Shown here: positions 1 to 5,939 of the stretch, piece after piece | Layout of the letters: every line of letters starts with the position of its first letter | Position numbering within the stretch: the first letter of the stretch is position 1 | Translations under genes and position numbers: made by a program | The notes under the pieces: model-generated | Databases searched by the model: none | Told to the model about the DNA's origin: nothing | What the model saw: only the letters and a program-made list of their open reading frames with translations | NCBI GenBank assembly: GCA_964468205.1 | Contig: CAYXVG010000156.1 | Span: 1 to 5,939, forward strand | DNA: 5,939 nt | Direction of reading: 5' to 3' | Source of the DNA: CAWELS01 sp964468205 | GTDB taxonomy: Bacteria > Acidobacteriota > Terriglobia > Bryobacterales > Bryobacteraceae

Positions 1-76
1 TCAGGTTGAAGGTGATGAATGGAATCGTCGTCTGTTCACGGGGGATGTCCGGATAGCGGAAAACCCCATCGGGCAA
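1..76 (-). CDS. possible 5' end of a further minus-strand gene, cut by the window edge
   Basis: After the argD stop codon the same minus-strand frame stays open to the window edge. The only usable start is TTG at 76-74, with no clear Shine-Dalgarno sequence ahead of it. From there about 18 of 25 codons end in G or C, as in the genes nearby, and the translation (containing FRYPDIPREQTTIPFITFNL) looks protein-like. No family is recognised. The opposite strand is also open: a plus frame from base 2 ends at a TAG at 104-106, just before the argD stop, but only about half its codons end in G or C. Neither reading is secure and the stretch may be non-coding. Confidence 0.22.
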   Translation of the reverse strand, partial: MPDGVFRYPDIPREQTTIPFITFNL

Positions 77-109
77 TCCGATTTTTGGCCAGTTTGCGCG
101 AGTTAGCCC

Positions 110-1378
110 TCAGTGCGGGATCACCCGCTCGGCGGCCCCGCTTTCGACGAATATTTCGCGGCCCTTCTTGAAGACCTTGTCGAGGATACGGAGCGCTTTG
201 TCCACCTCTTGCTCGGAGATGATATAGGGCGGGAGAAAACGCAGGACGTTATCCTGGGTGCAGTTGATCAACAGCCCGTTCTCGAGGGCTTCCTGAACAA
301 GCGGCGCGCCGGGAATCTCAAGCTCGATGCCGATCATGAGTCCGTAGACTCGGACTGCCCTGACGAAGCGGTAGTGTCGCGCCAGTTCTTCCAGCTTGAT
401 TCGGAAATAGCCACCGCGTTGGTAAATCTCGGGCAGCAGTTCGTCCAGAATCTCAAAGAATTCCAGCGCCACCCGGCAGGAAAGCGCTCCACCGCCGAAT
501 GTCGAGCCATGGCGCCCCTTGCCCAACACGGCGGCCGCCTTTTCGTTGGCGATCACGGCGCCGAGCGGTAGCCCGCACGCGAGTGGCTTGGCCGCCACCA
601 CCAAATCGGGCAGGACAACGGGGTCAATAAGCTGATAAGAGAAGTACTTGCCCGTCCGGCCCACTCCGCACTGGATCTCGTCAAAAAGCAGCAGGGCCTT
701 GTGCTTATCGGCCAGGTCCCGGGCCTTGCGGACGAAATCGAAGTCGATCAGGTGGATACCGCCTTCACCCTGGATGCCTTCGACAATAATGCCGGCCGTG
801 GCATCGGAAACCGCGGCCTCGAGAGCGGCGGCGTCGTTACGGGGCACGAACTTCACACCAGGCAGCAGCGGCTCGAACAGTTCCCTGATCTTGGCTTGGC
901 CGGTCACGGACATGGCTCCATAAGTGCGCCCATGGAACGAGTTTTCGAGGGCGATGATCTCGTGTTTGCCCGGACTCAGCGAGTGGCCGTAGGCGCGGAT
1001 CATCTTCAGCGCGCCCTCCATCGCCTCGGCCCCTGAGTTCGAGAAGAAGCTGCGCTGCAAACCACTGATTTCAGAAAGCTTTTTGGCGAGCTTGCCCTGG
1101 AATTCGTGGTAGTAGAGATTCGAGCAATGGATTAGGAGCCCCGCCTGCTCCTTGATTGTTTTCACGATCCGCGGGTGGGCATGGCCCAGAGCGTTCACGC
1201 CAATGCCGGAAATGAGGTCCAGATAGCGCTTGCCATCAAGGTCATAGACAGTACAGCCCTTGCCACGATGAACAACGAGCGGGTATCGGCCATAGTTTTG
1301 AACAAGATACTGGCTCTCGAGGTCAATAATCTCTTGCGCAGGGGATTTTTCGCCGGCTGTGCTTGTGGAACTCTCCAT
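110..1378 (-). CDS. argD: acetylornithine aminotransferase family protein (class III PLP-dependent)
   Basis: This 422-residue protein has the normal length and full motif set of a class III (fold type I) aminotransferase. Visible are the N-terminal GKRYLDLISGIGVNALGH block (49-66), the phosphate-binding NSGAEA (113-118), FHGRTYGAMSVTG (148-160), the VEGIQGEGG loop (199-207), LLFDEIQCGVGRTGK (230-244) with the cofactor-ring Asp233, the Schiff-base Lys264 in AAKPLACGLPLGA, and GSTFGGG (291-297). The C-terminal LLINCTQDNVLRFLPPYII (369-387) is typical of ArgD, with Arg380 placed to bind the substrate carboxylate. In arginine synthesis ArgD makes N-acetylornithine from the semialdehyde using glutamate, and many homologues also serve as succinyldiaminopimelate aminotransferase. 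An ornithine or 4-aminobutyrate aminotransferase is less likely from the C-terminal motif. The protein is cytosolic. The ATG at 1378 has no strong ribosome binding site, but the protein begins sensibly there. It lies 64 bases downstream of the DUF3604 gene, and no other arginine gene is visible. Confidence 0.88.
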   Translation of the reverse strand: MESSTSTAGEKSPAQEIIDLESQYLVQNYGRYPLVVHRGKGCTVYDLDGKRYLDLISGIGVNALGHAHPRIVKTIKEQAGLLIHCSNLYYHEFQGKLAKKLSEISGLQRSFFSNSGAEAMEGALKMIRAYGHSLSPGKHEIIALENSFHGRTYGAMSVTGQAKIRELFEPLLPGVKFVPRNDAAALEAAVSDATAGIIVEGIQGEGGIHLIDFDFVRKARDLADKHKALLLFDEIQCGVGRTGKYFSYQLIDPVVLPDLVVAAKPLACGLPLGAVIANEKAAAVLGKGRHGSTFGGGALSCRVALEFFEILDELLPEIYQRGGYFRIKLEELARHYRFVRAVRVYGLMIGIELEIPGAPLVQEALENGLLINCTQDNVLRFLPPYIISEQEVDKALRILDKVFKKGREIFVESGAAERVIPH

Positions 1379-1442
1379 ACTGATTCATGATACTGCAACA
1401 CGGCCGTTCCGCACCTTCAATCGAACGGGATCGGAGCCGGAT

Positions 1443-3023
1443 CTACCCCGCCGCGACCCACACCGGCGAGGACCAGGCCATATCGCCGTTCGACTGATGT
1501 ACTCGCACGTAGTACCAGTCCGCCCGGGCGCCGTCGCGCTCGTCATCCACGCTGAATCCGGCGTCCGCGTTCGGCGCGAACACCGGGCGGTGCAGCATGG
1601 CCGATTCCCACGGAAAGGGGGCCGTGAACAACATCTCGTTGGACTCGGCCAAATCCGCGAGGCTCTGGCTGAGGGAGCACTCCCGCGGCTTTGAACAGGT
1701 GACCGTGACCTTGGTTCCGGCCGACCCGGCCACCTTCAGTACGATGGCTTTTTGGGAATAGTCATCGACCTGTTGCTTCAGGGCGGTGTAGGATTGCACC
1801 CGAACCCGCTTCGGTCCCCGTTCGAGCACCTTGTCACGGCGGAACTCGTCCATCGGACCGGTCACGAAACACGTTTGCATATCCAGTATTTCGCCGCCCT
1901 CAACCGAGATGGTGAAGTCCCAGTCCGCTGTGCCGCCCCAGCCGAGCGCCGGCCATGGTCCCCAGCCATACTCGAAGCGGACCAGCACGGGTTCGTTCCA
2001 GGGGTTCGCACCCGGCGAACGATCCACCGGAAACTCGCGGTGAATCACCTGTCCGTTGCGCACCACCTCCACGCGATCCACTTCGTCCCATCCCTGGACG
2101 CCGACCTCGATGCGGCGCTCGCGCCGGAAGGGCGTCTCCTGCCCCATGATGTGGCCGTTGACGAAGAAATCAAGGCCAATCCGGTCGCCGCTCACGGCGT
2201 AGACTCGCCGGCTGCGAAGGGCGTCGAAGATCGCCTCGCGTGTCAGTTCCTTCACCTTCACGGCAGCCAAGCCCTCCCGGTATGCGCCAGGATAGCCGAG
2301 GTGGTCGTCGGTGCTGGCGACAGCCCCGAGTTTGAGGCCGCTTTCCAAGTAGCGCTGGTAGGTGTGCCGGGTCCAACGGCCGCCCTCGGTGTGCCGTTTG
2401 TAAGGTTGCGGCGCCCGGTCGTGCTCGGCGCAACCCCATTCGGAATAGATTTCGATTACCGGCGAAACGCGGGGGTCGATCCTGGAGCCATCCACTCCGC
2501 GGTGCCCCAGCCGGTTAGACGGGTGATGCGGCACCATGATGCAGCCGCGGCGGCGGGCGAACTCCTGCAACTCCTGCAGGTCTTCGATCAACTCGTAGTC
2601 TCCTTTGAGATCCGGAAAGAGGATGTGGTAATCGCCTTCCGCGGCGCCGTGGCGCTCATATCCGAGGATGGTGACGAACTTTTCCGGCTCATCGTACTTG
2701 CGCGCCAACTCGACGACGTCGGGCCAGCGGGCTTTGGCGACATGGAAGCCGTTCTTCCACTTGTGCTCGATCTTCCCGTCGTAGGTCCCCATGTCGGGCC
2801 AGTAAGAATGGGGTGTAAAGGCATAGAAATCAAGGTGGTTACGGGCGATTTCGAACGCGCGTTCGAGGCTGCCCTGCGCGTATCCAACTTGGTTGTGGTT
2901 GTGCAGATCGCCAAAGAAGTTCCGGTATCCGCCGTCCGGGGCGGCGGGAGCGGCGCCGGATGCCATGGCGGTGGAGGCGGCGGCGCCGCGAATCCAGTCT
3001 CGTCGAGTCAGTGATATCCCCAT
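1443..3023 (-). CDS. Tat-exported DUF3604 / PHP-domain protein, putative metal-dependent hydrolase
   Basis: This 526-residue protein opens with a twin-arginine leader: TRRDWIRG (6-13) followed by a small-residue stretch to about residue 29, so export through the Tat system is likely. The body matches the DUF3604 relatives of the PHP phosphoesterase fold. Candidate metal ligands are HNH in GDLHNHNQVG (His41, His43), Asp65 and His72 in DFYAFTPHSYW, Glu123 in GYERH, His166/His167 in MVPHHPS, Glu191 in VIEIYSEWG, and Asp239/Asp240/His241 in STDDHLGYPG. Residues from about 285 are rich in beta strands and probably form a C-terminal sandwich domain. The substrate is unknown for the family, and a periplasmic phosphoester hydrolase is only an inference. 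The start at 3023 is chosen because the Tat leader begins there. The frame stays open to 3191, but that extension is arginine-rich, non-conserved in appearance and overlaps the EEP gene. The start is preceded by only a weak GAAGAA. It lies 47 bases after the EEP gene. Confidence 0.85.
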   Translation of the reverse strand: MGISLTRRDWIRGAAASTAMASGAAPAAPDGGYRNFFGDLHNHNQVGYAQGSLERAFEIARNHLDFYAFTPHSYWPDMGTYDGKIEHKWKNGFHVAKARWPDVVELARKYDEPEKFVTILGYERHGAAEGDYHILFPDLKGDYELIEDLQELQEFARRRGCIMVPHHPSNRLGHRGVDGSRIDPRVSPVIEIYSEWGCAEHDRAPQPYKRHTEGGRWTRHTYQRYLESGLKLGAVASTDDHLGYPGAYREGLAAVKVKELTREAIFDALRSRRVYAVSGDRIGLDFFVNGHIMGQETPFRRERRIEVGVQGWDEVDRVEVVRNGQVIHREFPVDRSPGANPWNEPVLVRFEYGWGPWPALGWGGTADWDFTISVEGGEILDMQTCFVTGPMDEFRRDKVLERGPKRVRVQSYTALKQQVDDYSQKAIVLKVAGSAGTKVTVTCSKPRECSLSQSLADLAESNEMLFTAPFPWESAMLHRPVFAPNADAGFSVDDERDGARADWYYVRVHQSNGDMAWSSPVWVAAG

Positions 3024-3070
3024 TTCTTCAGGATAGCGGAAGCCCACGTGCCGGAATTGCCTGGGGGCGC

Positions 3071-4300
3071 TTAGTTTACAGCGATGTCGACGCCGATCGC
3101 ATCGTGATCCGAAAGCGGAACCTCGCGGCCCTCGCGCAGGTCGTGGATCACCACGGGATTCTCGAAAGCGACGTCGCGGCCGGCGAACCAATCCAGCTTC
3201 AGCGGACAGCGTCCGTCATGGTTTCGCAGCGCCCACCGAATGAAGGGGAAACACCACTGCGGCACCCATTCGGACAGTCCGCTGTAGGCGCGGGTGTCTT
3301 CGAATTCGTAATAGATCGTGTGCTCGCCGAGACGGTTGGCGTTGCGGTAACCGAAGCCGCGGTCCTCGAGCATTTGGAAGAGCTTCTTTTCGAACCGATT
3401 GTATGGGTGCAGGTAGTGGTTCCGGATCACGTTATCGGGCCCCATTAACACACGCAGCCAGTAACCCATGATGGAGTGGAACGCGCTCGAAGAATTGAAG
3501 GTGGTGGTGTTCCAGTCGCCTCCGACAACGGCCGGCCCCGCCGAAGGCAGGGCGTTCAGAACCATCTCCATCTGCTCCTTCCGGTGCAGTTGCGTGGAAT
3601 TCGCGTCGAGGTGAACGCTCGCGGCATGCAGAGTCATATTCGGGAAAACAACCTCGGCGACCACGGCGGATTGGCTTCCCAACCGCTTTTCCCGGCCCGA
3701 CATCTTGTCGATTCCGTTTTCAAGCGAAACCGCCCGCACGTGCCGCAGCGGGTACCGGCTGAGCAAGGCGTTGCCGTGCAGCCCCAGATCGTTCTCTCCT
3801 TCGACTCTCGCCTCCAGACCGGAGCCTTTCGACAAATTGAGATAGCAGGGAACGAAGGCGTAGTGGAATCCCAACTCGGAGGCCAGCGTCCGGGCGACGT
3901 CCCGGTTCCCCGAGCGCGCCATTCCGACATCGGTTTCCGTCAACAGAAGCACGTCACAAGTTTTCAGGTACTCGTGGGTGCGGAATTCCTCAAGTTGGCG
4001 GTCGAATTGGGTACCCCGCTCGACGTTCCAGGCGAGAAACCGGTAGCTATCGCGAGCCGGGGCCACGGTGCTGGCGAAGTGTCCGATCTCAGGGCTTTCA
4101 AGCACACGGTGAATTGTGGGGGCGAGTTGCCGGAACAGGGGATGGGCATGAAGCTCAGCGCTGGAACGGCATTTTGCCAGCTCCGCGAAATGCGGTTTCA
4201 GCCGGTCGCGAATCAGGTCGCGAATCTCGGCCGCACTCCATTCCCTCTCGTGTGCTTCTACATGCATGGCTCGATGGCGCCCAGACCGCCTCATTAACAT
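3071..4300 (-). CDS. endonuclease/exonuclease/phosphatase (EEP) family protein
   Basis: This 409-residue protein carries the EEP catalytic set in order: Asn92 in FLAWNVERG, Glu122 in LLLTETDVG, His175 in LGLHGNALLSRYP, His230 and Asp232 in SVHLDANS, Asp262 and Asn264 in GGDWNTTTFN, Asp370 in KLDWFAGR, and the terminal SDHDAIGVDI (397-406). All residues expected for metal-dependent phosphodiester cleavage are present, so it should be active. The fold includes DNases, sphingomyelinases and inositol-phosphate phosphatases, and the sequence alone does not choose between them. About 85 residues precede the first catalytic strand; they are helical and charged, with no signal peptide, so the protein is probably cytosolic. 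The insert at about 270-365, between the GDWN motif and the last Asp, is longer than in compact EEP nucleases. Starts at 4300, 4294 and 4267 are all possible, and none has a clear ribosome binding site. The gene begins 33 bases after the patatin gene, suggesting co-transcription. Confidence 0.85.
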   Translation of the reverse strand: MLMRRSGRHRAMHVEAHEREWSAAEIRDLIRDRLKPHFAELAKCRSSAELHAHPLFRQLAPTIHRVLESPEIGHFASTVAPARDSYRFLAWNVERGTQFDRQLEEFRTHEYLKTCDVLLLTETDVGMARSGNRDVARTLASELGFHYAFVPCYLNLSKGSGLEARVEGENDLGLHGNALLSRYPLRHVRAVSLENGIDKMSGREKRLGSQSAVVAEVVFPNMTLHAASVHLDANSTQLHRKEQMEMVLNALPSAGPAVVGGDWNTTTFNSSSAFHSIMGYWLRVLMGPDNVIRNHYLHPYNRFEKKLFQMLEDRGFGYRNANRLGEHTIYYEFEDTRAYSGLSEWVPQWCFPFIRWALRNHDGRCPLKLDWFAGRDVAFENPVVIHDLREGREVPLSDHDAIGVDIAVN

Positions 4301-4333
4301 AATAGTCGAGGTCAGCAGGGCGCCGCCGAATCC

Positions 4334-5452
4334 TCAGGCGGCTTCTGCCGCTCCGTAACCCCGCCGGCGCAGATGCTGGCGCGTGGCTCGCCGCGCGCCA
4401 CCGAGGAGCAGGGCGAGACGATCGCCCTCGAGGTCGAACTCGAGCGTCCCGTAGCCTTTAGCGGGGAGCCGGCAAATCCAGTCCGAATAGCGGCGGATCT
4501 GCGCGTTGTCTCGCGCCTTCATCATGGTGTCGAGCATTCGCTGGACTCGCTGAACCAGCGGGAGGCAAACGATCCCACCCGGCGGAGGCGGCACGGCTGA
4601 CGCCCCTGGCACCGTTTCGTCCTCGGCAATCAGAAGTCCCAAGATGCCGGCGCCAGCGCGCGGCCGCCCCATGAGTTGCTGCACCTCGAGACTGCCGCCG
4701 GCGAGGAGCCGGATGGGAAAATTCGAAAGCATCCCGCCGTCCACCATCGCGTGACCCACGACATCGCGGTCGAGGTAGCGGCCCCATTCGGATTGCCAGC
4801 GCACCTCCTGCCACACGAACGGTATGCTCATGGACATGCGCACCGCCCAGGCGACCGGCGCCAGCGGCGCGGTGCGGTGATTCAACGCCAGCATCTCGCC
4901 CCCGGTCGTGTCGGACACCATCACGGTCAGGTCGCTCCCGGTCCGTTCGTGAAAGCCGCTCAAAGTGCAGCCGGCGGGAATTCCCTGCCCGGCCAGCTTC
5001 TCTTCCACCCAGGCATGAAACGTGTCACCCGAAAAGACGCCGCCATACTCCATCAGTGAGAACAGTTGCCGGAAGCGTCTGTTCGCCATCAGTCGGTTGA
5101 ACAAAGCTTGGTCGATGCGCTCTTCCAGCCGCTCTGGCACCAGCGGCAGATCCACCGCTGAAAAGAGCTGTCCCAGCACGCTTTGCCTCCTTTGCCACGC
5201 ATCGAAATCCGCGCCGGCCGGCACATCGAAAAACGTCGTGAAACGCGGCTGCCCGCCGGTCCGTTCGCGGATTGCCTCGAGCAAGCTGGAGGCCCCGTAA
5301 CCCGCGGCGACCAGCGCCGCCGCGATCGCCCCGGCGGAAGCGCCTATCACGCGTCCGGCCTCGTGCCCTTCTTCCGCGAGAGCCTCCAATGCCCCGGCGA
5401 AGGCAACCCCCTTCGCCCCGCCACCCTCAAAAACAAGATCCAATTTGGCCAT
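4334..5452 (-). CDS. patatin-like phospholipase / lipid acyl hydrolase
   Basis: This 372-residue protein begins with a patatin fold. The oxyanion loop is EGGGAKG (9-15), the nucleophile elbow is GASAG (37-41) with Ser39, and the catalytic Asp238 lies in MVDGGMLSNFPI (236-247); together they give the complete Ser-Asp dyad. Patatin proteins cleave acyl ester bonds of phospholipids or neutral lipids. SMSIPFVW (207-214), ahead of the Asp, is also typical of the family. No signal peptide or membrane segment is seen, so it is probably cytosolic or peripherally membrane-bound. The C-terminal 120 residues are less conserved and end in a basic stretch with RRATRQHLRRR. The start is ATG at 5452 because AAGGAG lies eight bases upstream. 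A TTG six bases earlier would place that site too close. It is the first gene of the minus-strand group. Immune-type patatins such as CapV exist, but no cyclase or sensor gene is adjacent. Confidence 0.88.
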   Translation of the reverse strand: MAKLDLVFEGGGAKGVAFAGALEALAEEGHEAGRVIGASAGAIAAALVAAGYGASSLLEAIRERTGGQPRFTTFFDVPAGADFDAWQRRQSVLGQLFSAVDLPLVPERLEERIDQALFNRLMANRRFRQLFSLMEYGGVFSGDTFHAWVEEKLAGQGIPAGCTLSGFHERTGSDLTVMVSDTTGGEMLALNHRTAPLAPVAWAVRMSMSIPFVWQEVRWQSEWGRYLDRDVVGHAMVDGGMLSNFPIRLLAGGSLEVQQLMGRPRAGAGILGLLIAEDETVPGASAVPPPPGGIVCLPLVQRVQRMLDTMMKARDNAQIRRYSDWICRLPAKGYGTLEFDLEGDRLALLLGGARRATRQHLRRRGYGAAEAA

Positions 5453-5572
5453 CCGCAAGTCTCCTTTTCCGTGTTCAGATTACGGGGCGGCAAGCACGAA
5501 AAACTGGCCGTCCGCGGCCAAGCTGAAGATTACAGAAGGGATTTTTTTACGAAACACACGTGAATGCATAGA
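5453..5572. other. upstream region of the patatin gene
   Basis: This gap lies between the patatin start and the structured region to its right and should hold the promoter of the minus-strand genes. Seen here are two copies of TAATCT on the minus strand (5482-5477 and 5532-5527), which are weak -10-like words with no good -35 partner, a run of seven T at 5542-5548, and the palindrome CACGTG at 5557-5562. No promoter can be assigned with confidence. If the right-hand RNA is transcribed on the plus strand, its promoter must also lie here. Confidence 0.4.
5461..5466 (-). promoter_or_regulatory. ribosome binding site of the patatin gene
   Basis: AAGGAG on the minus strand ends eight bases before the ATG at 5452-5450. 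It is the clearest Shine-Dalgarno sequence in the window and decides the patatin start against the in-frame TTG at 5458. Confidence 0.75.
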
Positions 5573-5646
5573 TTTGTTAGGCCGGTTTCGCGCGTAGAGA
5601 GGGCGGGTGGCGAGCACAAAGTGGGCCGCGGAACTGGGCTAACAAA
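5573..5646 (+). repeat. long imperfect inverted repeat forming the first hairpin of the structured RNA
   Basis: Arms 5573-5592 and 5627-5646 pair over 20 positions with one G-G mismatch (5581 with 5638) and two G-U pairs (5584 with 5635, 5588 with 5631), around a 34-base loop. Both G-U pairs would be A-C on the minus strand. In an omega RNA this would be the guide-proximal stem. It could also be read as a DNA inverted repeat, but the wobble pairs favour RNA. Confidence 0.7.
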
Positions 5647-5854
5647 CCGGTGAACGAAACCGGCTCATGGCCTTCGGCCACAACGGGGTATGACCGCGAC
5701 CAGATGGCTGGAGCGGGGTTCAGTACGGACCACCCGAAGAACCGTCGGGCGCTCCGGGCCGAGTCGTGCGACGGCTCGACGGAGTCCTGAGGTCTCGCAG
5801 ACGCGACGTTGCCCGATAGGTGCGGCAGACCGGCCCGTTATCGGGGCTAATTTT

Positions 5855-5904
5855 CGCGATTCCCAGTTTTCACAATAGATTGCGTCTTTACAATGGGAGT
5901 CGCG
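5855..5904 (+). promoter_or_regulatory. 11-pair hairpin covering the ribosome binding site of the edge gene
   Basis: CGCGATTCCCA (5855-5865) pairs with TGGGAGTCGCG (5894-5904), with one G-U pair that exists only on the plus strand. The loop is 28 bases and rich in A and T. The right arm contains GGGAG (5895-5899), the best Shine-Dalgarno candidate for a GTG start at 5904-5906, and the first base of that GTG. If the GTG is used, the hairpin would hide the site and restrain translation. Confidence 0.45.
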
Positions 5905-5939
5905 TGACCGCGATATCACATACGCAGAGTCCACATGAG
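5904..5939 (+). CDS. possible 5' end of a plus-strand gene, cut by the window edge
   Basis: Two starts are possible. GTG at 5904-5906 has GGGAG five bases upstream and gives MTAISHTQSPHE to the edge. ATG at 5935-5937, in another frame, has no ribosome binding site and gives one complete codon. Too little is present to identify a family. A nuclease of the IscB type is suggested only by the structured RNA immediately upstream, and a reverse transcriptase would fit a group II intron or retron reading. An in-frame TGA at 5905-5907 blocks any longer version of the ATG frame. Confidence 0.3.
   Translation, partial: MTAISHTQSPHE

Larger units (their letters stand above)
5573..5904 (+). ncRNA. large structured RNA, candidate HEARO/omega-type RNA of an IscB-like element
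   Basis: No convincing protein is encoded here, but the plus strand folds into successive hairpins. These are a 20-position stem (5573-5592 with 5627-5646), CCGGT/ACCGG (5647-5663), TGGCC/GGCCA (5668-5680), a compound stem at 5688-5726 containing CCGC/GCGG and CCAG/CTGG, CCCGA/TCGGG (5733-5749), a two-part stem at 5752-5784, GTCT/AGAC (5792-5802), CCCGATA/TATCGGG (5812-5845) and an 11-pair stem at 5855-5904. Five G-U pairs in four of these helices become A-C mismatches on the minus strand, so the plus strand is the likely RNA. The RNA leads into a possible plus-strand gene start at the window edge. HEARO/omega RNAs lie directly upstream of, and in the same direction as, IscB genes, begin with a guide-proximal hairpin, and are multi-helix and GC-rich; all of this fits. 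A group II intron domain I region or a retron RNA would also precede a same-strand gene. The structure is well supported; the class is an inference, and the ends are approximate. Confidence 0.55.

Noticed and set aside
1752..3014. 420-codon plus-strand frame opposite the DUF3604 gene
   Set aside because: It is an antisense shadow of a high-GC gene; its translation shows no recognisable motif while the minus strand has a full set.
50..3040. Shared word GGATAGCGGA at 51-60 and 3031-3040
   Set aside because: A shared word of this length is expected by chance in 6 kb, and the flanks do not match.
3024..3191. Longer start for the DUF3604 gene at 3191
   Set aside because: The extra 56 residues are arginine-rich, lie ahead of a clear Tat leader and overlap the EEP gene.
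4334..5452. CapV-type effector of a CBASS defence system
   Set aside because: No nucleotidyltransferase, Cap2/Cap3 or sensor gene is adjacent; the neighbours are an EEP enzyme and housekeeping-type genes.
5453..5458. TTG start for the patatin gene at 5458
   Set aside because: The AAGGAG site would be only two bases from it; the ATG at 5452 has ideal spacing.
5833..5854. Terminator-like GCCC/GGGC hairpin followed by TAATTTT on the plus strand
   Set aside because: The stem is only four pairs, the T run is short, and it competes with the stronger CCCGATA/TATCGGG helix.
5665..5934. 89-codon minus-strand frame over the structured RNA
   Set aside because: The product looks like no protein, has no good ribosome binding site, and the region shows plus-strand RNA pairing.
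5573..5939. Group II intron 5' region
   Set aside because: No convincing 5' GUGYG boundary or domain I landmarks were recognised and no intron terminator-type insertion site is present; kept as an alternative because the downstream gene is unseen.
5573..5939. Retron msr-msd RNA
   Set aside because: I found no long a1/a2 terminal inverted repeat joining the two ends of the region; not excluded without the downstream gene.

Overview
The window is high-GC chromosomal DNA, probably from an acidobacterium of the Solibacter/Bryobacter type. That placement is an inference from protein style: a short Tat-type leader of the TRRDW kind on a DUF3604 protein, and an ArgD with an AAKPLACGLPLGA active-site segment. 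Nothing in the window proves the taxon.

Bases 110-5452 hold four genes, all on the minus strand and read from right to left with gaps of only 33, 47 and 64 bases, so they could be one transcription unit. In order of transcription they are a patatin-like lipid acyl hydrolase, an endonuclease/exonuclease/phosphatase (EEP) family phosphodiesterase, an exported PHP-type DUF3604 protein, and an acetylornithine aminotransferase (ArgD family). The first two are hydrolases that could both act on lipids. The last two have no evident metabolic link to them, so the group may be simple co-orientation. Bases 1-109 may hold the start of a further minus-strand gene, but the evidence is weak.

Bases 5453-5572 are the upstream region of the patatin gene. 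They carry a good ribosome binding site, an A/T tract and only weak promoter-like sequence.

Bases 5573-5939 are the most unusual part. They contain no convincing protein but a dense series of hairpins. Five of the helices contain G-U pairs that form only in the plus-strand RNA, which points to a plus-strand structured RNA of about 330 bases. It runs straight into a possible plus-strand gene start (GTG at 5904 or ATG at 5935) cut off by the window edge. A long structured RNA directly upstream of, and on the same strand as, an open frame is the layout of HEARO/omega RNAs of IscB-type RNA-guided nuclease elements. A group II intron 5' region or a retron RNA are the main alternatives. The gene to the right, not visible here, would decide. 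If this is such an element, it sits about 120 bases upstream of the patatin gene and points away from it.
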